The notes beneath the pieces were generated by a model. That model saw only the letters and a list, made by a program, of their open reading frames with translations. It was not told where the DNA came from and searched no databases. The position numbers were made by a program, and so were the translations under genes. DNA of 64,000 bases from Sciurus carolinensis (taxonomy: Eukaryota; Chordata; Mammalia; Rodentia; Sciuridae), in contig NW_025920106.1 of the NCBI RefSeq assembly GCF_902686445.1, positions 1,736,001 through 1,800,000 on the forward strand, in the 5' to 3' direction. Position 1 is the stretch's first letter, and every line of letters begins with the position of its first letter. Of this stretch, positions 22,330 to 34,426 are shown one piece after another.

Positions 22330-22889
22330 TTGCAGTTTAATTCTTCTTCTTAGCTCATTATTGTTGTACATAAGATCAGAATTCATTTTGACATTATTAT
22401 AAAGCATGGAATAAAACATTCTCCAATTAAGTACCCAATTCTTTTCTGTTCCCTTCCATCCTCCCTCCTGATATTACCTTCCTCTAGTCCAAAAATAATT
22501 CTACTGTTGGTTTATAGTTTTCTTAATTTGTGTTTTATGGATATACATAAAGGTCAAAGACACAGTTGTATTCTCACATGTGTACACAGGAAAGTTTGTT
22601 CAGATTCATTCCACCATTGCTCTTTGCTTTCCCTCCTTTCTCCAGCCTTAATTTATTTCCTCTACTCATATGTTCTCTCTTTTATTTTTCATAAAATTCC
22701 TCATGTTTACCCTTTATTTTTGTCTAGCTTCTTCAAATGACAGAAAACATTCTTCAAATGATGGAAACCTTTTACTTTCTAAGTCTCTTCTCTATTTTAC
22801 TTAGCATAATATGTTTTCCTGTTTCATTCATTTACCAGCAGATGCCATGATTTCATTCTCATCTGTGACCTAGTAAAACTTCATTATAT

Positions 22890-22980
22890 GGTCTGGGATA
22901 GTAGCTTGGTTATAGAGCACTTGCCTGTCACTTGTGAGGAACTGCGTTTGATCCTCAGCACCACATTAAATAAAATAAAG
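22890..22980 (+). mobile_element. ID-type SINE in L1-F
   Basis: A tRNA-Ala-derived ID element in sense: gtagcttggttatagagcac (A-box region), ttgcctgtcacttgtgagga, then a B-box-like cgtttgatcctcagcaccac and an A-rich tail (ttaaataaaataaag). It is diverged from the young copy at 58931. Confidence 0.8.
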
Positions 22981-23017
22981 ATAATGTGTTAATCTACAAA
23001 TAATTTTTTTAAAAAAA

Positions 23018-23095
23018 TCATATCTATATACACACACATATATATATGCCTTTATATACATATATGTTTATGTGTGTGTATATATGTACTTTTGT
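23018..23095. repeat. TATA/CACA/TGTG-rich microsatellite
   Basis: Alternating TATATACACACAC and TATATATG runs extend the A/T-rich tail of the preceding ID element. It is an impure dinucleotide repeat. Confidence 0.8.
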
Positions 23096-25660
23096 TTTTT
23101 AATATGCTGATTGGTACCTAGACTGATTACATTGCCTGGTTTGTTGAATTGTGCTGCTATATACATATATTTCTACCTATATATAATATGCTTATTTTAG
23201 ATCTTTTGAATATGTATCAGTAACTGAGATAACTGGATCATACAGTGGTCCCATTACTATTGTTTTGAAGTTTCTCTATAATGCTTTCCAGGATGATGGT
23301 GCTAATTTGCAGTTCCATCAACAACAGATGAGTGAACCTTTTCCTTGCATCCCTGTTAACATTTATTAATAGTTGACATTCTAACTGGAGTAAAGTTTCA
23401 ATCTACGTTTGATTTGTATTTCCTTACTGCTATATACTTACTATTTTGCATTTCTTTTTTAAAGAAGTGTCTCTCTAGTTCTTTAGTCCATTTTTGTCTT
23501 GGGTCATTTGTTACTTGGAGATAAGTGTTGTAAGATTTTTACATATTCAGGATGTTAATCACATATTTGAGAATAAGGTGGCAAACATTTTCCACCATTC
23601 TGTAGGCTTACTTCCTATGTTATTAATTGTTTTAATTGGTGTGTAGAAGCTTTTTAATTTGATGCCATCCTAACTCCTGATTCATGGTTTTATTTGTCAT
23701 GATTTAGGAGTCTTGTTAAGGAAAATGATGCCCATACAACATGTTGAAGTATTCAGCTTTAATTTTCTTGTAGCAGTTGCAACATTACTAGAATAATTCC
23801 TAAGTCTTTGATCCACTTTCAATTGCCTTATGTGAAGGGTAGGAGATAGGGATCAAACTTTATTCATCTTCATATGGATACATGGTTTTCACAGGACCAT
23901 GTGTTGTGTGCTGTTTTCTAATATCATTCCATTGTAATGTGATGAGTCTCATGATTGATTTTGCTTTTCTTTATTTTAATTGTTTCTGCATTTGCTAAGC
24001 CTTGTTTTGTATTCTAATACTTGATATATTATAAAGTTCCTTGTGTTAATGAAAATTAGTTGTATTCTTCTGTTATCAGATGAAACATTCTGTAGACAAC
24101 TGTTAAGTCATTCTGAGTTAAATTTGATGAACTTTATTGATATTTTATTCAGGTGAACTTCTCACTAATTATATTGCATTAAAGTCACCTGCTCTTGGAG
24201 CCTATCTGTCCCTAGAGGATAAGTAGTGTTTATTATATAAATTTGGGTGCACTATCATTCAAGCATAAATATTTACAACCAATTATCTTCTTTTTGGTTT
24301 TTCCCATTATCAATATGTAGTTACCTTCTTTGTCACCTGTGGGTAATTGTTGTTTGAATTTGTCAAGTATGAGAATAACAACCCTTTCTTGCCTTTGGCT
24401 TTCATTTGCCTGGAATATCATTTTTCATCCTTCCAGTTCTAGTAAGTGAACATCTTTGGAAGTCAGCAGTGTTTCTTGCTGACAATATATATTTGGGTGT
24501 ATTTTAGGTTATATGTTTTAAGTGGAGAATTAAGAATTAAGACATTTTGCATGCAGTGTTAAAATATTGAGGTGTGTGTTGCTTTCTAATATTGGATTCA
24601 CTATTAATTCTCATCTGCTTATCTATTATTCTAGTACAATATATTATTTCCTATGCTCTCATGATGGATTTTGCTTTTCTTTTTGTTCACATCAGATTCC
24701 TCTTGTATCTTCCACAATGTTTACTTACTTGTCATAAACTCTTTCAGTTTATACTTGTCTTGGTCTTTATTTCTGCTTTGATTCTGAAGAATAACTTTGA
24801 CACAAATAGGAAGCAAGGTTGGCAATATTTCTGTTTTATCACTTGAAATGTGCTGCTGGCCTTTAGGGATATCCAGATGTATCAGGCTTTGTAAGTGACT
24901 TGGTGCTTCTTTCCTGAATTTATACAAACAATTATTTGCTCTAAATTTTTGGCATTTTCACTGAAGTATAACCTGGACAGCTTCTGTATAGGCCACATCT
25001 ATTTAGGCTTCAAAATGCATCCTGTGCCTGGATATACATTGTTCCCACAAGTAAGGAACTGTTTAGTTATATGCTCACTGAATAAGTTTTCTATGAAATT
25101 GGTCTGTATCTCCATTCCTTCCTCAAGATCTGAGTCTTCCATTGGGTCTATTAAACTTGTCCCAGAACTCTTGTATATTTTTGTTTAATGTCTTTCACTT
25201 TTATTACTATATGGAAGTCTACTTCATTCACATCATCAAGATTTAACATTCTTCCTTCTGCTTGATACAGTATTTTGATGATACTTCCCATTCAGATATT
25301 TAATTGAGTTAGTGAGTTTATCATTTTCAGAGTTTCTTCAGGAACTTGATTTCCTTGTTGGAATGCTCTTTCAAATTCTGTATTGAGTTCATTAACTTAT
25401 TTCATTTTTCTCTTAGTTCCTCAATTATTTACAACCAATTATTTGAATTTTTGTACAGCATATCTTCCACAAAAATGTGAATTAAGTTCTCAGGGAACTA
25501 GGAGCTTTTGGTGGTTTCTTATTGCCTTGCTCTCTCCTGTTTTCTGTGTTAATATGCATAGGTTTGTGCATGCATTTGAAGAGTTCTTTTCCCTTCTTAG
25601 TTGTGGTCATATTATTGAACCAATTTCTCTTTTGATATAACCTGATCATGGTTTATATTT

Positions 25661-25907
25661 AATTGTCAAAGTCCTAACAGTGTGACAAAAGTTTCAGGAT
25701 CACTCACTCACAAAATTCTTTTAGAATAAAGATTAACTACCAGTAGTAGCAAAATCTTAGAAGCAAAGCACATTTTTAACTTATAAAACATTAAAATTAT
25801 CTCTGTAATGTTAATAACAATGATAATTGATGAATGATAATGTACAATGAACAACACTTTAGCCAGTAGTGATTCCAAAATTAATATTAAAATATATAGG
25901 CACACAT
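25661..25907. other. Unassigned AT-rich interval
   Basis: Short AT-rich spacer without recognised features. Confidence 0.35.
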
Positions 25908-26107
25908 GGGCTGGGAATGGTGGTGCACACCTGTTATCAGAGCAGCTCCAAAGGCTGGGACAGAAGGACCATGAGTCTAAAGCAACCTCAGTAGCTGAGT
26001 GAGGCCAAAAACAATCAGTGAGACTCTGTCTGTAAATAAAATGTAAAAGGGCTGGGGATGTGGCTCATTGATTGGGCACCCCTTAGTTCAATCCCTGGTA
26101 TCAAAAA
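25908..26107 (+). mobile_element. B1-dID SINE
   Basis: The left half (25908-26047) is a 7SL-derived B1 (ggctgggaatggtggtgcac, gaggccaaaaacaatcagtg, agactctgtctgtaaataaaa). The right half (26049-26103) is an ID monomer (gggctggggatgtggctcat through ttcaatccctgg). Composite B1-dID elements are described from squirrels, dormice and some other rodents, so this is the main taxonomic marker of the window. Confidence 0.9.
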
Positions 26108-26400
26108 CTAAGTGGTGGAAGGGAAAAAGAGGTAGAATGAGGATGAATATTACAAATGGAATATTGAGCAGATATGGATGAGAGACAAGAATACAAGTGC
26201 AAAGTAAACCAGTAAAAAATGAAAAGAGCATATGAAATAGAAAGATAAAAACATAAATGATAAGGAAAAACATGGAAGACAGTTAAAAAATGCAAGACCA
26301 AGAGGATTAAAATGTCAAAACTTGTTTCCACAACTTCTAGTTGTACAATATACCAGTTTGGGGAGGGTTCTGTGGAGCAACTATATTTCTACTTGTTTCT
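26108..26400. other. Purine-rich unassigned interval
   Basis: A/G-rich on the plus strand with no recognised element. The opposite-strand open frames at 26088-26331 are hydrophobic by-products of this base bias. Confidence 0.35.
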
Positions 26401-26514
26401 CCTCCATTCTATCCCAAACAGGCCAATGCTTCATCTGGAGACTTTAATGTGAAAAATTTTCATCATTGCCTACCAGGAAGTGTTATGGAACCCTTACCAG
26501 TTGAAGAAGAGAAG
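26401..26514 (+). other. Candidate exon 1 of an unrecognised gene remnant
   Basis: An open frame reads QANASSGDFNVKNFHHCLPG and continues SVMEPLPVEEEK, ending at a donor-like GAAGAAGAGAAG|gtaaaa in phase 0. The upstream acceptor is unclear (ccttc/cccaaacag near 26420). The codon pattern looks protein-like, but I cannot name it. The next candidate exon starts in the same phase. Confidence 0.25.
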
Positions 26515-26688
26515 GTAAAATTTACTTTATTTGCAGAGGATATACAAGCTTATGGTATAAAATGTGTCAGCTTTCAATGTGTAATTCTCTAGTTTTAAGT
26601 TTAATTTATTTAAAAACTGGAAAATTGGGTATCACCTTAGTGATTAATAAACCTTTATGCACCTGATTATTGATGTTTATTTTGCCAG

Positions 26689-26782
26689 GTCATCTCTCTA
26701 ATTCTTCCTCAGAAATGCATTTGTCATTTATCTGGTGATGCATATCAAAGAGAAAAACATGGCATAACAGGACCTATAGAAG
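26689..26782 (+). other. Candidate exon 2 of an unrecognised gene remnant
   Basis: A 94-bp block follows a good acceptor (tttattttgccag, ending 26688) and ends at GAAG|gtaagaac, a strong donor. One frame is fully open (VISLILPQKCICHLSGDAYQ and on to REKHGITGPIE) and the other two are closed. It joins in phase 0 with the preceding candidate. No family was recognised. Chance occurrence is possible, but two matched splice sites and one open frame deserve a look. Confidence 0.35.
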
Positions 26783-28374
26783 GTAAGAACCACATATTAT
26801 AAAATAACATTGGCTATAATGTTTATTTAAAACATGGATATTAGTAGATTCTAATAGTTGAAGAATTAAACATAATAAATGTATAGAAAGAAAAAAGAGT
26901 GAAATGGTAATAAGTGTCATATCTTATTCAGTTTCAGTAACAGATTAAATTGAGAATATCAGTAAAGGAGTTGAATTCCATTTCAGGATCTGCATAGTGT
27001 GGAGGTCCTCTCTGCCATGTCCCTCGTGGATGAGGAAAGAGTTAACTGCTGGAGGTGGATATTGTCTGTTTCAGTCTATTTCCCAAAAACTTATGTACTC
27101 AATAAACACACAAGATCTAATACACTTTTTAAATGAGAGGGCGCATGACTGGTCTGGCCATACCATCTCTGGCTTCTAACAACAACAACTATTCACACAA
27201 CTCTCTTTTTATTTTTATTACACAGGTAAAGGGGGTTAAGACATAGAGGAACATCTTCTGTGATTGACAGGATAGAGTGGAGTTAAGTAATCCATTCTCT
27301 TAGGGAATATATTCCAGAAGGAGACAGGGAACCACTGGCACACAGCACCACAAGCTTCCTGGTAATCTGGAACAGAACTTTGTGCCTGTTAGTTCCTAGA
27401 AATCAGGTCTCTGCATCTCATAGCTCAGCCTCATCTGATTCTGCTAAATAAGGATGGCTTCCCATAGTTTATATCAGAGGGAAGTTGGTAAATAAAAAAG
27501 GGAGAGAAGAAGAGAGAACAAAGAATAAGAAAATTAAATATCACAAAGAACAAAAGAAAGCAAAAGAAGTGGGCACATATTGTGAAGGGAGGTAAATTCA
27601 GATTAAACATTAGAAAGTGGAAGAGCAAAGCATTAGAAAAAATTGTGAGTTTCCAGTAACAACACTGGTCTTACAGACAGACAGAAAATTTTACAGAGTA
27701 AATTTTCCAACAGTTTTTTTCTTTATCAACAATGGAATGTAATTAAGAAATTCATGCCATGTCATGCAGTGCTATATTTGGTTTGCCATAAATAAATACA
27801 AACACATATGATCCACCATAGATGTATGTAATTTATTGCTATTATGAAAGTTTCTGACTTCCTAGAAAAGTAAATATGGTGCAGAATAATATAATCTGGA
27901 AATTAAAAAAGGTAGGACTATTATGAAAGGATCAGCAAAGTATACCCTGATAAAATGTTCACCAAAAGATTATGAATACTAATACACCTACAATTTGGGG
28001 AACAATATATGAGGATTTCAAATAGGCAAGTTATGTTAGAGAAGTTGGTAGAAGAGTAGCTATAGCCAAGAATGCTCAAACTTTACTGAATCCAATATTG
28101 GGGACCATGTTCAAAATGCACATTGTACTCAACAGGTTTTTGCATCCACATTTCTAAAACATTTAAAGATGTTTCCAATGCTCCTGGTCCATGGACCACA
28201 TTCTGATTTGCAAGGGAGGGAACTGCCTTGAGGGAGTCTAAATGAAGAGCTGCTGCATGTTAATTCAGTCAGAACCAGATCCAGAGAAAACACAAATTTT
28301 TTTTGAGCATGTCTCTGGGTAAAGGAAAAGGACAACAACAAGGAAGATATAAAAATTATATTCCTAGTCAACCA
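26783..28374. other. Unassigned interval
   Basis: AT-rich sequence with purine-rich patches (27480-27560). The open stretches at 26997-27179, 27431-27628 and 28129-28389 have no domain and no splice support. Ancient repeats may be present beyond recognition by eye. Confidence 0.35.
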
Positions 28375-28560
28375 AGTACAATGACACACCTGAAATCACA
28401 GTGAACCCAGAGAGTGGTATAGGAGGATCACAGGTTCTAGGTCAACCTCAGCAAAGAGTGAAGTGATAGCAATTTAGCAAGAAGTTATCTCATAAATAAA
28501 TAAATAAATAAACAAGTCAGTCAGTCAGTAAGTAAATAATGCTGAGGATGAGGATCAGTC
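28375..28560 (+). mobile_element. Decayed B1-dID SINE with simple-repeat middle
   Basis: A B1-like left half (tacaatgacacacctgaaat, gaggatcacaggttctaggt, caacctcagcaaagagtgaa) is followed by (ATAA)n/(AAAT)n at 28488-28512, a (CAGT)n run at about 28514-28530 and an ID-like end (gaggatgaggatcagtcata). It is old, and the repeats expanded at the B1/ID junction. Confidence 0.6.
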
Positions 28561-29770
28561 ATATATGTTTCCTGGGTTATATATCTGGTAGCAAATATAT
28601 GTATTTTAAGATAAAACTACTGAATAGGAAGAAATTGTAGTAGGAATAATCTAAGACCAAAGCTCTAGAAATTGCTTTTAAATAGCTAACAGGATGGGGA
28701 CATGAGCTAGGTAACTCTGGAAAGGAATGCAAAGGAAACAAAGTAAGCATTTCAGCTGGCCCAGCTTCTAAAACTTTGTTAATTTAATTGAACTTCATTC
28801 TATACAGGTACTGAAAATTGTCTATCCTCTCTATTTCTGGAAACATTCCCTCCATTCAGGCCTTCAGGAACATCACAATGGAATGTTGCCTTCTCATTAT
28901 TTATCTGTATTCTCACAAAGGCCCTCTATGTCTACCCCACAGCATTGATATTGGTTTAGCTACACTGCATATGCAGCCATCAGCCTCTATCCCTTTTCCT
29001 GCCTGTGCTGTCCTCTGTCATTACTCCTCATCCATCCCTATATGGTCATACAAATATGGGTCCATTTGGTGCTTTTCTCTGTGTCATGCTATAGCCTTCC
29101 CTGTTCTTACTATTTCCTGCCTCTGGTTCATGATCTCACTCCTTAAGCCTCTCTTCATACCAACCTCCAGAAAAGGTACCTTTTTTCTCAACTACTTCTT
29201 ACCAAAAACTTATTCAGTTCTTGGTTCAAATAATTATAACACCACGGTGATATAAAAGATATCCCCAGCAATCTGGGAGCAAGTGGATTAGATTTGTACA
29301 GAAAATTTTTACAGGTCAATTTACTAGGTCCTAAATAGAATAGTTGCTGGGTTACTAAGGTAGCCCCAAGGGGGGAAACACTAAACTCAGGAAGGTTAGC
29401 CATAGTCCTGAAGGACTGAACAAATAGTTTGCCTTCTAAAAGAAGAAAATCAATTCATCAGAATAGTGGAAAAAAACATTTTAGATATGAAGGAATTCAT
29501 TGACAAATGAGTAAGAAGTATCTGTCATTAGGAAAACAATACTGATGAATGGAGCATGTTGAAAAGTTATTATTACAAGGAGAGAGTAGCAAACTATGAA
29601 TTTGGATATTTTGTGGGCATTTTTAAAAATTTATTTCTGGGAACTTTTAATTTTTCTGGAAGGATAATTCTTTGAGTTATTTTTATGCATTAAACCTGTT
29701 GACATGTAGTTTTTCCCTGATGAGTTTTGAAGTTCTCAAACAGGAAAAGCATGCATAGAGTAGTAAATAT
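28561..29770. other. Unassigned interval with a 145-codon open stretch of no known family
   Basis: The stretch 28818-29255 on the plus strand is open for about 145 codons, beginning at a TTG rather than an ATG. It is rich in Cys, Ile and Ser. I see no domain, splice signals or Kozak start, and the first ATG lies well inside. It is most likely chance or an ancient repeat. The rest of the interval shows nothing recognisable. Confidence 0.35.
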
Positions 29771-29961
29771 TTGCTGGGTATAGTTGGCCACACATAAACA
29801 TAGCTTCTTAGGAGGCTGAGATGGGTGAATGGCATGATTGATGACACCCTGAACAATTTAGATTGATTCTCTCTCAAAGTACAATAGGTTTGGCAAAACC
29901 ACTCATTGGTAGAGTAATTGCTAAGGTTGCAAAAGTCCCTGGATAAAATCACAAAACATGA

Positions 29962-29963
<2 letters not shown>
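29771..29963 (+). mobile_element. Decayed B1-dID SINE
   Basis: The B1 half is recognisable by ttgctgggtatagttggcca, cttcttaggaggctgagatg and gattctctctcaaagtacaa. The ID half is recognisable by ggcaaaaccactcattggta, gagtaattgctaaggttgca and ccctggataaaatcac. The tail seeded a CA repeat. Confidence 0.7.

Positions 29964-30004
<41 letters not shown>
29964..30004. repeat. (AC)n microsatellite
   Basis: About 20 perfect AC dinucleotides at the tail of the SINE, likely polymorphic. Confidence 0.97.
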
Positions 30005-30005
<1 letters not shown>

Positions 30006-30839
30006 GCACAAACAAATACACACAGCAAAATAAGATAGTTTCTAAAGCAAATGATGATCTAGTATAAAGCCTATTATTAATTTTTAATTTGATAGAATTT
30101 TATACTTTCCAGGAGTACTAAGTAACTCAAGTAAACTATCCATTTGTCAACAGACTACTGTTAGATGTAACATCAGAGGAAGAGGAGGAAGGGCTTAGTG
30201 GCACTGAAAATAAGCAGTCACAGGTATATAACATGGGAATTTGAATTCATGGTTTCATCCTGTTTTCCTCACATCCAGAATGTAAATTAGTTCAAATGAA
30301 ATGACCTTTTGAAAAACTCTTTAGGAATCTAAATGTCATAAATTAATATTTAGATCTAATGCAATCTAATAAGTATGAAAATAACATTGGAAATCATGGC
30401 AACCTAAAAGTGAGTTTTATTCTAGTAATTGAAGCATTTTTTTCTGAATATTGTTTGTGTTTTCATTGGTAAAACCTCACTGATAAAAATGCTAACTATA
30501 AGACTTATAAATAAACAGTTAAAATTATGAACATGCATAACTGTGATTGCCACTGATCTCATTTGTGTCCAATAATGGTTATTTCCAATGGTGCAAGATT
30601 TTAATTTCACAGTACTAGTTGTTAATGACAAGATTAAAGCTTCCATCATCCCTTGAAATCATTGTCTATGTTGAGGCAGGTAATAGTCTCAAATGAGTCT
30701 CACATGTAACTTTAACCAAATAACAACCATCTAGATAGGAACCTTTGTGGTTAGGGTACAATCAGTAATTTTCCAGTTCATTTCCTTAGTGAATGTTAGA
30801 AAAAAAAAAAAAGAGTCCTTGGATGCAGTTATTGGGGAA
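30005..30839. other. Unassigned AT-rich interval
   Basis: No recognised element except a 13-base A-run at about 30799. Confidence 0.35.
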
Positions 30840-31290
30840 TAATGAAAATTTTGGAGGGGTCTCATTGTTTTCTCATGTTGTGTGTGTTAATAGGCTGAAA
30901 TTTTGCATGCATTTAGAAGAATCCCCTCTTAGGTGTGGGTCCTTTTGGGGTATAGCTTTCTCTGTGTGATGTGCCTAAGCAGTGGTGAGGTCTTGGTGTC
31001 AGATCCCCACTGAACTTGACCAACATGAAGGCTCATGGTCCAATTCTTTTCTGCATTGACTAATTGGTTTGGTGGGATTCTCCACAGCTGACTGGAGGTG
31101 AGTTTTTAAAATCTCCACTCAGCCATGTTTCCCTGGCACAGCTGTGGACTCTTCCTCCTGTGGATGTTTTTCTCATTCTAAAAGCCAGTATTTCTGGGTT
31201 TTATATGGCAGCAGACTCTCTTTGCTGACTCTCCACTGAGTCCCTCAGCCCCTCCTTTCATCATGTGGCCACACTCCAGTCAGTTTGACT
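30840..31290 (-). mobile_element. Antisense L1 5' UTR fragment
   Basis: tctcattgttttctcatgtt at 30861 matches the antisense ORF1 start region of L1s here (compare 17550), and ttttgcatgcatttagaaga at 30900 matches 25566 in L1-F. A GC-richer stretch follows, as in an L1 5' UTR. Only the 5' end of an L1 is present, probably separated from its body by later rearrangement. Confidence 0.45.
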
Positions 31291-31439
31291 TCATCCGTGG
31301 AAACATCAGGAAGCATTGTATGTGTCTGTGTTGCCACTGTTCTTTATTGGAAGAATTTTTAATTTTTTTCAATGAAATGTGATGCAATGTTGGAAGAAAT
31401 CCTAGTTCTTGGCTAAAAGCAGTTAATGACTCAAGAGTA

Positions 31440-31740
31440 TAAACTTGCAGAGAGGAGCATTCCAATTCTATGACCTAGGAATGCAGAGCAGAGCATTCCA
31501 ATTCTATAACTGCCCCAAGTTGACCTAGTGTTACCAAGGGAAACTGTATAGGAGCCTGGTGGTCTGATCCCCTGTGGCACATTGTGAATGGGCAAGAAAA
31601 TTATAAAATGTATACCTGTTTCTGCAATAAACTAGTTTGCCAATGCTCACCAGCAGCCTGATTAACCCAACTCCTGGAGTTAGGGGGTCTTCACTCAGGA
31701 GGGTTTACTTGCACCAGAGGTAGCCTGGCACCCTACAAGT
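31440..31740 (+). mobile_element. LTR-like segment with poly(A) signal
   Basis: It contains a short internal duplication (gagcattccaattctat at 31457 and 31492), a TATA-like ttataaaatg (31600), an AATAAA (about 31627) followed by a T/G-containing 50-100 bp segment, and an end near ctggcaccctacaagtg where a PBS-like tggcacc stands. This layout suggests U3-R-U5 of an old ERV, possibly ERVL/MaLR-like. No matching second LTR was found. Confidence 0.35.
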
Positions 31741-31885
31741 GAGGTAAGGAAAGTGTTTCCCCTGGGAAAAGTTTTTTTCCTAAATAAGGGAATGCCTCAA
31801 TAACTCAGCCAGATGCTGTCAGTAAATCAAAACAGGCAAAGAGAAGTGGTGATGGCTCACAGGGTCTGGGGTCCTAGGATCAATA
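31741..31885 (+). repeat. Direct repeat R1, copy 1
   Basis: The block from gaggtaaggaaagtgttt through gggaatgcctcaataactca and gccagatgctgtcagtaaat recurs, diverged, at 34427-34566. It follows the LTR-like segment, so it may be internal ERV sequence. Confidence 0.75.
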
Positions 31886-32378
31886 ATTGCAGGAAAACCT
31901 GAATATCAAAACAGAATATGTTAAAGAACATCCAAGAGTGTGATAGGCCTTAGTGAGCAAGAAGAGTGTATCCTCAAGCTTTGTCAAATTTTAACATCAT
32001 TTTTATTGCTTGTACTTGCTTATATCAAACATCAACACACCACAGGCCTAATGCCTCTGCTTGCCTTCTTTCAGTGTGACTTCTTTATATAGGGCTTTGG
32101 GTGTCACTCCTGACCCTGTGAAGCATAATCCACTCATTCCCAAAACCATGGTGCACGTGTGAACACCATATCCTTCACAGAATGCTACACTGAATCTCGA
32201 GAACGTCCATAAAAAAAAAAAAGTCTATGAAAGGGCTTCATTCCTCCAATTATACTGGGTGACTAGGTTGCAAAGTACTCTGTTCCTCCTGAATGCTATC
32301 AGGAGGAGATAACACGTATTCATGCCAAAATCATGCAATTTGATTTCAAGACATTTGCAGCCAAATGAAAACCAAATT
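31886..32378 (+). repeat. Direct repeat R2, copy 1
   Basis: About 490 bp beginning cctgaatatcaaaacagaat and including gataggccttagtgagcaag, caccacaggcctaatgcctc and ctgttcctcctgaatgctat. The same order is found at 32828-33312 with roughly 80-90% identity by eye, plus small indels and an A-run difference. Non-coding. Confidence 0.85.
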
Positions 32379-32827
32379 GAAAACCAAATTCAGTGAAGAG
32401 AAACTAACAAAATGTTTATTGCTTAAGGTCTATGCCAAAGTTCCAGAACATTTCTTCAGCTTCAACATACTGTAAAGATTCAGGATGCAGTCAGTGCCAT
32501 ATCATTCTTTAAGCAACCATAATGACCGACCCTAATTCCCCTTGCAAGGACACCAATGTCCTTGACAATTCCGGGCTCTTTCCTGTTGCTCTCAAGGACA
32601 GCTTATGATGCCTGTGATGATTTTATTCTTTTCAGCACAAGACCTCTGAGGAAAGGCTTTCCTTGCAGCACACCACCTACCCCATTGACCTTCAAAATAA
32701 ATAACTTCACATTGGGATAGGCAGCAAAGAAGCATGGCTCTGGAATTCAAGAGTGCACTTCAATATCAGAAATTTATTCAAAACCATCCTTCTCAAAAAC
32801 AAAAGTGAAGATCCAACATGGGTAAAA
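32379..32827. other. Unassigned spacer between R2 copies
   Basis: No coding or mobile-element signature was recognised. Together with one R2 copy it could form a repeat unit of about 940 bp. Confidence 0.35.
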
Positions 32828-33312
32828 CCTGAATATCAAAACAGAATAGGTTAAAGAACATCCATGTGATAGGCCTTAGTGAGCAAGAAGAGTGTATCCT
32901 CAAGTTTTGTCAAATTTAACATACTTTTGGTTTCTTGGACTCACTTATATCCACCACCAACACACCACAGGCCTATTGTCTCTGCTTGCCTTATTTCAGT
33001 GTGACTTCTTTCAAATAGGGCTTTGTGTGTCATTTCTGACCCTGTGAAGCACAATCCCCTCAGTCCCAGAACCACATTGCACATGAGACACCATATCCTT
33101 CACCCAATTCTACACTGCATCTCTTCAGACTTCCATCCAAATTAACAACACTCTATAAAAGGGCTTCATTCCTGTTGACACTGGACCTCCAATGATACTG
33201 GGAGACTAGGTTGCAAAGTCCCCCTGTTCCTCCTGAATGCTATTAGCATGAGCTAACACATATTCATCCCAAAATCATACAATTTGACTTCAAGTCATTT
33301 GCAACCCGATGC
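32828..33312 (+). repeat. Direct repeat R2, copy 2
   Basis: Second copy of R2, same orientation as 31886-32378. It retains a TATA-like ctctataaaagggcttcatt near 33152, whereas copy 1 has an A-run and a changed version there, so copy 2 may be closer to the ancestral sequence. Confidence 0.85.
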
Positions 33313-34426
33313 AAAGGAAAAATGACTGAGAAAAGCCAGGGCCAAGGACGGTTGTCTTTGGTCCTCAATTTTTGATTTTCAGAAGAAATTGAGGTTCATA
33401 GGGAAAGTGCTGAGGTGTGCAAGTCCTCTTCACTAGCACAGAGTCTGGATTGTGCCCAAGAAGCCTGGTCATTGCCAAAGACTCATGCAGTTGTCATTTT
33501 GAAGCTCCTACTATTGCAACCTGAGCATCATCTTCTTCAAGATCAGGCTGAGGATATACCACCATGAGCAAACTCGTGAGAATGATCTGTCCTATGGGTT
33601 CCTGAGAGTTGACTCATCTCAAGGTACACCTTCTCTTATGAACTGCAGGTGACCTGGGAAGCAATGTTGTCACTGTAGCTCCATGCTGAAAGTCTGATTG
33701 GAAAATGCTTGTGTATCCCACTGGTACTTTTTCAATTTTATCGATTGAGTGGATGAAAAGAGGAGAAACATTTGAGATGTGGGAGGGGTGGCATACAAGA
33801 AAGAGTTTTTTTTTTTTCTCACCTCTGAGGAGCTGGGGATTTGAACCTCCAAGCTTTCGCATGCTAAGTGAGTGCTCTCCAAAAGGAGCAATTTATTTGG
33901 CTTCAGAGGAGCCACTTTTAGCCACCCTGTAGATTGTCTTCTGGTCTGACTCTGTCAAATTATCTGCAGAAAACCCTGCCACAGTCAAACCAACAAATTT
34001 CTAAGGAATGCTTCATCTTCCTTTTCACAGCAATCCTGCAAGGAACTTTGGTGCATGTCAAGACCCACAATGTAGTGGTATGTCATGAGGGGAAAAGTTT
34101 ATCCCTGTCTATTGAAGGAGGAAAAGACTTGTAGCTGATCACTGAGCAGAAAATGATGGCAGTGAGCATGGAGGCCACTGGAGCAGAAGGAGAGGCAGGC
34201 ATATGTGGGATTCAGAATATGCTCAGGTGGTGAGTAGGAAGGGAGATTTTGGGATCATTCACACCTGGATAGCTAGCCAATTCCAATCATATTATGATGA
34301 TTTCTTCCTCACTATTCTTTTTCCTCCTCTCATTTTCCTTGGAAAATTTCTAAGCAGGAGATATCTGGGCAAAAGGTACAACCCAGTGTATATGCTGAAA
34401 CTTGCCTACAATCCCATTGATGGATG
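33313..34426. other. Unassigned interval
   Basis: Apart from an antisense ID element at 33806-33882, this interval shows no recognised gene. Short open stretches at 33705-33932, 33934-34134 and 34203-34427 lack splice support or domains. Confidence 0.35.
33806..33882 (-). mobile_element. Antisense ID SINE
   Basis: A T-run (33806-33817, the poly-A tail reversed) is followed by the complement of an ID element: gagctggggatttgaacctc (B box reversed) and cgcatgctaagtgagtgctc (A-box side reversed). Confidence 0.75.

Larger units (their letters stand above)
22330..25660 (-). mobile_element. L1-F: long decayed antisense L1
   Basis: The antisense 3' end begins at about 22330 (ttgttgtacataagatcaga and flanking sequence). 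ORF2 follows through about 24300, and ORF1-type sequence extends to about 25660. The end contains gcatgcatttgaagagttct and a ttgtggtcatattattgaac stretch like the 5' parts of other L1s here. It is old: frames are short and scattered. An ID element and a TA-rich microsatellite interrupt it at 22890-23095. Confidence 0.65.

Noticed and set aside
28818..29255. 145-codon open frame as a novel protein
   Set aside because: It starts with TTG, has no early ATG, domain, splice signals or coding-like composition. Probably chance or an ancient repeat.
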